A DNA stretch of 8,286 nucleotides from positions 1 to 8,286 of the forward strand of contig JAGRJX010000169.1 in NCBI GenBank assembly GCA_020442545.1, written 5' to 3'. The position numbers and the translations under genes were made by a program. The stretch comes from Lysobacterales bacterium (GTDB lineage: Bacteria; Pseudomonadota; Gammaproteobacteria; Xanthomonadales; Xanthomonadaceae). This document shows positions 1 to 5,997 of the stretch, one piece after another; the stretch's first letter is position 1; every line of letters begins with the position of its first letter. The notes beneath the pieces were generated by a model. It did not search any database, was not told where the DNA came from, and saw only the letters and a list, made by a program, of their open reading frames with translations.

Positions 1-1
1 G

Positions 2-838
2 GTCGAATACTGGCGCTGGTGGGTGGTGCACTTGTGGGTGGAAGGCTTCTTCGAGGTCTTCGCGGTGGCGGTGATCAGCTTCCTGTTCGTCAAGCTCGGC
101 CTGGTGCGGGCGCGCACGGCCACGGTCAACGTGCTGTTCGCCACCATCGTGTTCATGGCTGGCGGCGTGCTCGGCACCTTCCACCACCTGTACTTTGCCG
201 GCACCACGACCGCAGTTATCGCGCTCGGTGCCAGCTTCTCGGCGCTGGAGGTGGTGCCGCTGGCCCTGATCGGCATGGAAGCCTACGAGACCTGGTCGCA
301 TGGCCGCGCCACGCCGTGGATGTCGCGCTATCGGTGGCCGATCATGTTCTTCCTCGCGGTGTCGTTCTGGAACCTGGTCGGGGCCGGCCTGTTCGGCTTC
401 CTGATCAATACGCCGTTGGCGCTGTACTACATGCAGGGCCTGAACCTCACGCCGCTGCATGGTCATACCGCGCTGTTCGGTGTGTACGGCATGCTCGGCA
501 TCGGCCTGATGCTGTTCTGCCTGCGCGGCCTCAAGCCCGATGCGCACTGGCGCGAAGGGCTGCTCCGTGGCGGTTTCTGGTCGCTCAATATCGGCCTTTC
601 GCTGATGGCGCTGCTGACCTTGCTGCCGATGGGCGTGCTGCAGCTCAATGCCGCGCTGGAGAGGGGCTACTGGTACGCGCGTTCGGCCGAGTTCATGGGC
701 CAGCCGATCTTCGATCTGCTGGTGTGGATGCGGGTGCCGGGCGACACCATCTTCGCCGTTGGTGCCTTCATGATCGCGCTGTTCACGGCGGCACTGTGGC
801 TGCGTCGATCATCCGCCGGAAGCACTTCCGGCAACTAG
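2..838 (+). CDS. norB: Quinol-dependent nitric oxide reductase (qNor), 3' part only
   Basis: Reduces 2 NO to N2O in the cytoplasmic membrane, taking electrons from quinol. The reading frame is open from base 2, so the true start lies upstream; about 278 C-terminal codons are present. The first codons read VEYWRWWVVHLWVEGFFEVF, typical of qNor rather than cytochrome-c-dependent NorB. By comparison with the P. aeruginosa NorB numbering, the non-haem FeB ligands are visible: His (codon 29-31) and Glu (41-43) in HLWVE, and the His pair in FHHLYF (182-187). A conserved Glu follows 21 residues later (248-250, ALEVVPL). The HGH motif (458-466) supplies the axial His of haem b3 and haem b. Several hydrophobic membrane helices follow, ending VPGDTIFAVGA and a short Arg/Ser tail. 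A hairpin terminator downstream separates it from nnrS. The qNor-versus-cNor assignment rests on sequence style, since the N-terminal quinol-binding extension is outside the window. Confidence 0.95.
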   Translation, partial: VEYWRWWVVHLWVEGFFEVFAVAVISFLFVKLGLVRARTATVNVLFATIVFMAGGVLGTFHHLYFAGTTTAVIALGASFSALEVVPLALIGMEAYETWSHGRATPWMSRYRWPIMFFLAVSFWNLVGAGLFGFLINTPLALYYMQGLNLTPLHGHTALFGVYGMLGIGLMLFCLRGLKPDAHWREGLLRGGFWSLNIGLSLMALLTLLPMGVLQLNAALERGYWYARSAEFMGQPIFDLLVWMRVPGDTIFAVGAFMIALFTAALWLRRSSAGSTSGN

Positions 839-880
839 GTAGTCGTGGCCGCGGCCCCCCCCCTGCCGCAGCCACCACCC

Positions 881-919
881 GGCGCGACGGCCTTCCCCGA
901 GGCCGTCGCGCCTCTCTAT
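881..919 (+). terminator. Rho-independent-type terminator after norB
   Basis: A perfect 12-bp GC-rich inverted repeat, GGCGCGACGGCC (881-892) and GGCCGTCGCGCC (901-912), encloses an 8-nt loop that a T-A pair could shorten to 6 nt. It is followed by TCTCTATTT, a short and imperfect T-rich tract. It lies 42 bp after the norB stop and just upstream of the nnrS promoter, which is where a transcript end is expected. Confidence 0.8.
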
Positions 920-927
920 TTCGGCGA

Positions 928-969
928 CTGACGCAGGTCAAGGCAAATCCGGGTGGAAACGCGCATCAT
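928..969 (+). promoter_or_regulatory. Fnr/Dnr-type class II promoter of nnrS
   Basis: The sequence CTGAC-GCAG-GTCAA (928-941) is a 14-bp near-palindrome. It matches the TTGAC-N4-GTCAA variant of the Crp/Fnr-family consensus TTGAT-N4-ATCAA with one outer mismatch. Exactly 22 bp downstream lies CATCAT (964-969), a plausible -10 hexamer. This puts the box centre at -41.5 relative to a start at 976, the geometry of class II Fnr activation. The same spacing occurs upstream of nirK. The predicted +1 is the A of the nnrS ATG. Which family member binds (Fnr, Dnr, NnrR) cannot be told from the site. Confidence 0.6.
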
Positions 970-975
970 TCGCAC

Positions 976-2196
976 ATGAACACGCCTGCTCCGAAGTCCA
1001 TGCCAAACCTCGCGTTGCTGCCGATAGCGCCGCACCGTCTGCTGTTCTTTGCCGGAATGATCGCCCTGCTGCTGGGCATGGGCTGGTGGACCTGGCATCT
1101 GGTCGAGCTGCGCTGGCCGCCGGTGACGCCATCGCCGATTCCCGCCGGCTGGGGCCACGCCATCCTGATGCAGTATCTGGTGTTCTCGCCGTTCATCTTC
1201 GGCTTCCTGCTCACCGTGTTTCCGCGCTGGCTGGGTCAACCGGCACTGGCAGTGCGTCGTTATCTGCCAATCGGCATCGGCCTCGCGCTGGCGTACGTTC
1301 TCACAACCATCGGGATGGCCAATCATCCGCGCCTGCTGCACATCGGCATTGTGCTGGGCCTGCTGGCCTGGCTGTACGGCTTGCTGCAGCTGCTGCGCGT
1401 GCAGCTGGCTCCGGGGCCGGGGATCGTACATTCCCAGTCGGCGCTGTTCGCGCTGTGTCTGGGCTGGTGCGGGCTGCTGCTGTTCGCGGTTTACCTGCAC
1501 CATCCGGACGGGCGGCTGATGTATGCATCGATCAAGATCGGTGGCTTCGGCTTCCTGCTGCCGATCTATTTCACGGTCTGCCACCGGATGCTGCCGTTCT
1601 TCGCGCGCTGCGTGCTTGCTGGCTATCGCGAGTACCGACCCGGCTGGGCGGTGCCGGCATTCTGGGCCGGACTGCTGCTGCATCTCGGTTTCGAGATGGC
1701 GCACGCCTACGACTGGCTGTGGATCAGCGACGCCCCGCTGCTGGCGCTGACCGGCTGGCTGCTCTGGAACTGGTGGCCACGACAGGCGTCGCCACCGCTT
1801 CTGCGCGTGCTGTTCGTCGGCTTCGCCTGGCTACCGCTGGCGCTGCTGCTGTATACCGTGCAGAGCCTGTGGTTCGCGATCGACGGCAACTTCATTCTCG
1901 GTCGTGCGCCGATTCATGCACTCAGCATCGGCTACTTTGGCAGCCTGCTGGTGGCCATGGTGACGCGCGTCAGTCACGGCCATTCCGGACGGCCGCTGCA
2001 GCTGGGCCGGGTGGGACTCTGGGCATTTGCCTGCGTGCAGCTGGTGGCCGTGGTCCGCGTGCTGGCGGAGCTGGTCAGTGACCCGCTGGACTGGCAGATT
2101 GCTGCGGGCATCGGCTGGATGCTGGCCTTTACGCCCTGGGCCCTGCGCTCGCTGTGGATCTACCTCACACCGCGAATCGACGGCAACCCGGGGTAA
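976..2196 (+). CDS. nnrS: NnrS family haem/copper membrane protein
   Basis: A polytopic inner-membrane protein of 406 residues. Family members bind haem and copper and are linked to protection against NO-derived metabolic and iron stress in denitrifiers. The product is hydrophobic nearly throughout, with about 12 likely membrane segments. Family hallmarks include CHRMLPFFA (residues 202-210), equivalent to the usual RMxPFF motif, and the C-terminal block IHALSIGYFGSLLVAM followed by RVSHGHSGR (331-339), the most recognisable NnrS signature. I chose ATG 976 because family similarity begins just after it; the frame stays open upstream, but that stretch overlaps norB in another frame. The start has no good Shine-Dalgarno: a GGTGGA lies about 20 nt upstream. 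An in-frame ATG at 1000 is the alternative. It probably has its own Fnr-type promoter and follows the norB terminator, so it is co-regulated with norB rather than co-transcribed. Confidence 0.93.
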   Translation: MNTPAPKSMPNLALLPIAPHRLLFFAGMIALLLGMGWWTWHLVELRWPPVTPSPIPAGWGHAILMQYLVFSPFIFGFLLTVFPRWLGQPALAVRRYLPIGIGLALAYVLTTIGMANHPRLLHIGIVLGLLAWLYGLLQLLRVQLAPGPGIVHSQSALFALCLGWCGLLLFAVYLHHPDGRLMYASIKIGGFGFLLPIYFTVCHRMLPFFARCVLAGYREYRPGWAVPAFWAGLLLHLGFEMAHAYDWLWISDAPLLALTGWLLWNWWPRQASPPLLRVLFVGFAWLPLALLLYTVQSLWFAIDGNFILGRAPIHALSIGYFGSLLVAMVTRVSHGHSGRPLQLGRVGLWAFACVQLVAVVRVLAELVSDPLDWQIAAGIGWMLAFTPWALRSLWIYLTPRIDGNPG

Positions 2197-2279
2197 GCCA
2201 GTGTCGGGCTGTGGTGCTGCCATGCCCTGAGCTGCGATGTGATCGGCTACCATCGCGCCTCGCCTTATTCCGGACGACG

Positions 2280-3758
2280 ATGAAATCCAACCTCTCCCGG
2301 GCAAGGCGCCTGCACCGTCAGGGCGATCTGGAGCAGGCCGAGCAGGCCTACCGGGCGCTGCTGGGTGCTGGCGTATCCGAAGCCGGGCCGCTGCTGGGCA
2401 CACTGCTGCTGCAGCGCGGTGTACCGGACGAAGCCGCCGCGCTGCTCCTGCCCCTGGCCGATGCCACCCCGCAGGATGCAGATCTGGCCATCAACGGGTC
2501 GCTGGCGGCCCGCCTGTCCGGCAATGCCGACGCCGCATCCGTGCTGGCCGCCCGTGCCGTCGAGCTGGCACCGGACCGGGCCTCCGCCTGGAATGCCCTG
2601 GCCCTGGTGCGGATGGCGAACGACGACTTCGCAGGTGCGCTGCTTGCCCTGGATGAAGGGCTTGTCTGCTCCCCTGCCTCGACGGCATTGCAGCTGCATC
2701 GCGCACACTGTCTGCGGCAGCTCGGTCAACTCGACCAGGCCGTCGTCGCCTACCGCACTCTTATCGGACAACAGGCCGACCACCTGGACGCCTGGCGTGG
2801 ACTCGCCCGGACCTGCACGTCCGCGGGTCGCACCGAGGAAGCGCTGGCCTGCCGCGAGCGCGCACGCGCCCTGCAGCCCGGCAATCCGGAACTGTGGCTG
2901 GAGCTGGCGATTGCTGCACTGCACGCGAACGAGCCGGCGCACGCGCGGCGCACGCTGGAGCAGCTGGTTGATGCCCGGCCATCCGAGCCCTCGCACTGGG
3001 CCTGGCTTGGCCGCACGCAGCTTCGACTGAATGATCGTGCCTCCGCGCGGGAAAGCCTGGATCGTGCCGCCGCGCTTGGTTCGGATGACCCGACCGTAGC
3101 GCACCTTCGCGCGGCGCTTCGCGGCGAACTGCCGGCCGCCGTCGAGGATCGCTATATCCGGAGCCTGTTCGACGATTTCGCGGACCGTTTCGAGGATACG
3201 CTGGTAGACCGGCTGGGCTACGACATCCCGGCCGTACTGGCCACCCAGCTCGGTGCCGACCGTTCCCATGTCTGGCAGCGTGCGCTGGACCTCGGCTGCG
3301 GCACCGGCCTCATGGGACGGGCATTGGCCAACGCGGTGGAACATCTCGAAGGGGTGGACCTGTCGCCGAGAATGCTCGAGCACGCTCGCCGCAAAGGCGT
3401 CTACCAGGCGCTGCATGCAGCGGAGGTCACCGAGTTCCTCAGCGCAACTGCGCGACGCTGGTCGCTGATCGTAGCCGCCGACGTGTTTGTCTACGTCGCC
3501 GATCTGGTGCCGATCTTCGCACTGGTTCACGAGCGCCTGGAGCACGGTGGGCTGTTTGCTTTCAGTATCGAGGCCAGCAGCGGTGATGCCACCGAACTGC
3601 CACCGCAAACCGGTCGTTATCGGCATTCGCAACACACCTGTCAGGCGCAGCTCGCAGCGGCGGGCTTTCACGAAGTCGACTGCCGCCGGGTCACGCTGCG
3701 CCGGGAACAGGGCGAGGCGGTGCAGGGGTGGACCATCGTTGCTGCACGGCCCGTTTGA
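2280..3758 (+). CDS. TPR-repeat protein with C-terminal SAM-dependent methyltransferase domain
   Basis: A 492-residue two-part, apparently cytoplasmic protein without signal peptide or membrane segments. Residues 1 to about 285 are alpha-helical TPR-like repeats with the usual A/G/L spacing (for example RLHRQGDLEQAEQAYRALL at the N-terminus and TSAGRTEEALACRERARALQ further on). A junction EDRYIRSLFDDFADRFE begins at residue 289, a stretch often seen at the start of this methyltransferase type. The class I Rossmann fold follows: motif I LDLGCGTG (336-343) binds SAM, GVDLSPRML (358-366) supplies the acidic ribose-binding residue D360, and the AADVFVYV segment contains D401. The substrate is unknown; the TPRs probably bind a protein partner. 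ATG 2280 begins the first TPR and has a weak GGA 6 nt upstream. It starts 83 bp after nnrS. A link to denitrification is not shown by the sequence. Confidence 0.88.
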   Translation: MKSNLSRARRLHRQGDLEQAEQAYRALLGAGVSEAGPLLGTLLLQRGVPDEAAALLLPLADATPQDADLAINGSLAARLSGNADAASVLAARAVELAPDRASAWNALALVRMANDDFAGALLALDEGLVCSPASTALQLHRAHCLRQLGQLDQAVVAYRTLIGQQADHLDAWRGLARTCTSAGRTEEALACRERARALQPGNPELWLELAIAALHANEPAHARRTLEQLVDARPSEPSHWAWLGRTQLRLNDRASARESLDRAAALGSDDPTVAHLRAALRGELPAAVEDRYIRSLFDDFADRFEDTLVDRLGYDIPAVLATQLGADRSHVWQRALDLGCGTGLMGRALANAVEHLEGVDLSPRMLEHARRKGVYQALHAAEVTEFLSATARRWSLIVAADVFVYVADLVPIFALVHERLEHGGLFAFSIEASSGDATELPPQTGRYRHSQHTCQAQLAAAGFHEVDCRRVTLRREQGEAVQGWTIVAARPV

Positions 3759-3789
3759 CACACCCCCGACGTGAAGACAGCAATTCAGC

Positions 3790-3795
3790 AAGGAG
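3790..3795 (+). promoter_or_regulatory. Strong Shine-Dalgarno before the 31-codon ORF
   Basis: AAGGAG, five bases upstream of ATG 3801. It is the best ribosome binding site between 3758 and 4450, while the sirB2 start at 3893 has none. This argues that ribosomes load at 3801 and reach sirB2 by coupling. Confidence 0.6.
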
Positions 3796-3800
3796 CCCGA

Positions 3801-3896
3801 ATGCCCGTGTGCAGTAACGAGCATCACACTCGCCAGTGCCGTCAGCCGGCAGCTGTCGTGCGACCTGTGCCGCAGCGCACGGGCCAGCAGCCATGA
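3801..3896 (+). CDS. Hypothetical 31-residue small protein or translational leader of sirB2
   Basis: A short ORF, ATG 3801 to TGA 3894-3896, encoding 31 residues that start MPVCSNEHH. It has two cysteines (C4, C13) and a His pair (H8, H9), is rich in Arg, Gln and Pro towards the C-terminus, and has no membrane segment. Two things support translation: an AAGGAG Shine-Dalgarno with 5-nt spacing, and a stop codon overlapping the sirB2 ATG as ATGA, a classic coupling arrangement. The product resembles no family I recognise. It may be a real small protein or simply a leader that feeds ribosomes to sirB2. Such a short ORF could also arise by chance, which keeps confidence moderate. Confidence 0.45.
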   Translation: MPVCSNEHHTRQCRQPAAVVRPVPQRTGQQP

Positions 3897-4297
3897 TCGC
3901 CTACTACCTGCAGATCAAATGGGTGCACGTGGCGGCGGTGATCGCCAGCGGCGCGCTGTTCCTCCTCCGCGGCCTGCTGGTGGCGGCCGGTCGCGAACGG
4001 ATTGCGATGTGGGCACCGCTGCGCTACCTGAGCTACTGCATCGACACCGTGCTGCTCACCGCTGCACTGATGCTGGTGACCATCCTGCACCAGTATCCCT
4101 TCGTGCATGCCTGGCTGACGGTCAAGGTGCTGCTGCTGGTCGTCTACATCGTGTTCGGCTCGCTGGCCTTGAAACGCGGCAAGTCACGACCAACCCGGCG
4201 GATCTGGTTCGTTGCCGCGCTGGCGGTGTACGCGTTCATCGTCAGCGTCGCGCGAAACCATTCCCCGCTGGGCTTTCTTGCCGCCGTGGCCTACTGA
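3893..4297 (+). CDS. SirB2 family inner-membrane protein
   Basis: A 134-residue protein with four hydrophobic segments, at about residues 8-28, 44-66, 73-94 and 102-122. The pattern fits the SirB2 family: an N-terminal IKWVHVAAVIASG helix with a conserved Lys-x-x-His (K9, H12), FLLRG, then a second helix preceded by LRYLSYCIDT, WLTVKVLLLVVYIVFG, and a final helix ending near VARNHSP. SirB2 was named from a Salmonella locus affecting invasion gene expression, but no biochemical role is established and most homologues are in non-invasive bacteria. ATG 3893 matches the usual family N-terminus. A GTG 19 codons upstream is possible but adds an unconvincing segment. It overlaps the 31-codon ORF by 4 nt and lacks its own Shine-Dalgarno. 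It sits 169 bp before nirK, which has a separate promoter. Confidence 0.85.
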   Translation: MIAYYLQIKWVHVAAVIASGALFLLRGLLVAAGRERIAMWAPLRYLSYCIDTVLLTAALMLVTILHQYPFVHAWLTVKVLLLVVYIVFGSLALKRGKSRPTRRIWFVAALAVYAFIVSVARNHSPLGFLAAVAY

Positions 4298-4371
4298 CGG
4301 TCCCTGCATCCGCGCGACGGCGCGAGAACGGGCCATGCCTGTCCGCGCACGGCAAGAAATGAGTTCCGGAT

Positions 4372-4413
4372 TTGACCTGCGACAAGTTACCGCTGCCGGC
4401 CGCTGCGTATCAT
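4372..4413 (+). promoter_or_regulatory. Fnr/Dnr-type class II promoter of nirK
   Basis: TTGAC-CTGC-GACAA (4372-4385) keeps the TTG...CAA core of Crp/Fnr-family boxes with one inner asymmetry. After exactly 22 bp comes TATCAT (4408-4413), one mismatch from TATAAT. The box centre is at -41.5 from a predicted start at about 4420, giving a 47-nt leader to the nirK GTG. The spacing matches that upstream of nnrS, which strengthens both calls. Activation under low oxygen and/or NO is expected from the family; the actual regulator is not encoded in this window. Confidence 0.7.
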
Positions 4414-4466
4414 CGGGCGCAAGACATTCCAACTCCTGACATCCGCATCCAAGAAGAGGTCTCCCC

Positions 4467-5996
4467 GTGAAATCACCATCGATCCGCCTTGTTCTGGGGC
4501 TTGCGCTCGCCGGCTCGCTGCTGCTGCCAGGCTGCAAGGACAGCTCATCCACGGCCAGTGGGCCGGCCACCGTGGCATCGCAGCAGAGCATCACCGGTGG
4601 CTCCAGGACCGGCGATTTTGGGCCGCCACAGGGCGAGCCGATCCACGCCATGCTGACCAGCCCGCCGCAAGTACCGCCACCAACCGGTCGCGATCATCCG
4701 GCCAAGGTCATTGTCGACCTTGAAGTGATCGAATTGGAGAAGGAGATCGCTGAAGGCGTGACCTACACCTTCTGGACCTTCGGCGGCACTGTTCCCGGCA
4801 GCTTCATTCGCGTTCGCCAGGGCGACACCGTCGAGTTCCACCTGAAGAATCACCCGGACTCCAAAATGCCGCACAACATCGACCTGCATGGCGTTACCGG
4901 GCCGGGTGGCGGCGCCGCGTCAAGCTTTACCGCACCGGGTCACGAGTCGCAGTTCACCTTCAAGGCGTTGAACCATGGCCTGTACGTCTATCACTGCGCC
5001 ACCGCGCCGGTGGGCATGCATGTGGCCAACGGCATGTACGGACTGATTCTGGTGGAACCACCGGAAGGACTGCCCCCGGTGGATCACGAGTATTACGTCA
5101 TGCAGGGTGACTTCTACACCGTCGGCAAGTACCGCGAGAAGGGCTACCAGGCCTTCGACATGCAGAAAGCGATCGACGAACACCCGACCTACGTGCTGTT
5201 CAACGGTTCGGAGGGCGCTCTGGTTGGCGACAACGCGATCACGGCCAACGTTGGCGAGAATGTGCGTCTGTTCGTCGGCAATGGCGGACCAAACCTGGTG
5301 TCCAGCTTCCACGTGATCGGCGAGATCTTCGACAAGGTCTGGTACGAAGGCGGCACCCACTTCCAGGAAAACGTCCAGACCACACTGATTCCGTCGGGCG
5401 GCGCCATGATGGCGGATTTTCATGTCGAGGTTCCGGGCAGCTACGTGCTGGTCGACCACTCCATCTTCCGCGCCTTCAACAAGGGCGCCCTGGCCATCCT
5501 CCGCGTCGATGGCGAAGAGAACAAGACGGTCTATTCGGGCAAGGAGGTCGACTCGGTCTACCTGGGTGACAAGGCCGTCAGCCAGGCCCCCGTCGCCGTC
5601 GCTGCAGAAGCGAAAGCGGCAGGTACGCTCACCCTGGAAGAGCAGTCCAAGGCGGGTTCCGTGCTGTTCAATGGCACCTGCTCGGTCTGTCATCAGGCCA
5701 ATGGCCAGGGCCTGCCGGGCGTATTCCCGCCGCTGGCTGGCTCGGACTACATTGCCAGTCACTCGCATGAGCAGCTGGTGGACGTGGTCCTGAACGGGCT
5801 CAACGGCCCGCTGACGGTCAACGGCAAGAACTACAATTCGGTGATGCCGCCGATGAGCCAGCTGACCGACGACGAAGTCGCCAACATCCTCACCTATGTG
5901 CTGAACAGCTGGGACAACGGCGGCGGCGCCATCAGCAAGGAGGATGTGGCACGAGTCCGTGAATCAACGCCTCGTTCGGAAGGCGCGGCCCATTGA
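4467..5996 (+). CDS. nirK: Copper nitrite reductase (NO-forming) with fused C-terminal cytochrome c domain, lipoprotein
   Basis: Reduces nitrite to NO at the periplasmic side. Length is 509 residues against roughly 340-380 for classical NirK, because a haem domain is fused on. The N-terminus is a lipoprotein signal (LLLPGC, acylated Cys 23), so the enzyme is probably membrane-tethered. Two cupredoxin domains follow. Type 1 Cu ligands are H136, C177, H185 and M190; type 2 Cu ligands are H141, H176 and H331; the catalytic pair is D139 (in HNIDLH) and H282 (in SSFHVIG). After an Ala-rich linker (about 370-390) comes a class I cytochrome c domain with CSVCH (C405-H409) and probable axial Met M460 (VMPPM). 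Known three-domain NirKs such as that of Ralstonia pickettii share this layout. The start is GTG 4467, preceded by AAGAAGAGGT with 7-nt spacing. First gene of nirK-nirV-sco, driven by the Fnr-type promoter. Confidence 0.97.
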   Translation: MKSPSIRLVLGLALAGSLLLPGCKDSSSTASGPATVASQQSITGGSRTGDFGPPQGEPIHAMLTSPPQVPPPTGRDHPAKVIVDLEVIELEKEIAEGVTYTFWTFGGTVPGSFIRVRQGDTVEFHLKNHPDSKMPHNIDLHGVTGPGGGAASSFTAPGHESQFTFKALNHGLYVYHCATAPVGMHVANGMYGLILVEPPEGLPPVDHEYYVMQGDFYTVGKYREKGYQAFDMQKAIDEHPTYVLFNGSEGALVGDNAITANVGENVRLFVGNGGPNLVSSFHVIGEIFDKVWYEGGTHFQENVQTTLIPSGGAMMADFHVEVPGSYVLVDHSIFRAFNKGALAILRVDGEENKTVYSGKEVDSVYLGDKAVSQAPVAVAAEAKAAGTLTLEEQSKAGSVLFNGTCSVCHQANGQGLPGVFPPLAGSDYIASHSHEQLVDVVLNGLNGPLTVNGKNYNSVMPPMSQLTDDEVANILTYVLNSWDNGGGAISKEDVARVRESTPRSEGAAH

Positions 5997-5997
5997 G

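Noticed and set aside
19..975. In-frame open extension upstream of nnrS giving a 725-residue ORF
   Set aside because: The first 319 codons overlap norB in another frame and have a low-complexity Arg/Gly/Ala-rich composition typical of GC-rich shadow frames. NnrS similarity begins only after ATG 976.
2248..2253. TACCAT as a -10 element for the TPR-methyltransferase gene
   Set aside because: No convincing -35 hexamer at the proper distance, and no regulator box. Too weak to list as a promoter.
3755..3760. Perfect TTGACA -35-like hexamer at the end of the TPR-methyltransferase gene
   Set aside because: No acceptable -10 is found at 16-18 bp spacing (bases around 3777-3784 read ACAGCAAT), so a promoter for the small ORF and sirB2 is not supported.
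2265..3827. 520-codon antisense ORF opposite the TPR-methyltransferase
   Set aside because: The forward frame has clear TPR and SAM-binding motifs. The reverse frame has no recognisable motif and is explained by the high GC content removing stop codons.
4311..4324. Short inverted repeat CGCGC-GACG-GCGCG after sirB2 as a terminator
   Set aside because: Only 5 bp of stem and no T-tract; in such GC-rich DNA this is expected by chance.
4920..5768. 282-codon antisense ORF opposite nirK
   Set aside because: It lies fully within the confidently identified nirK and shows no domain signature.
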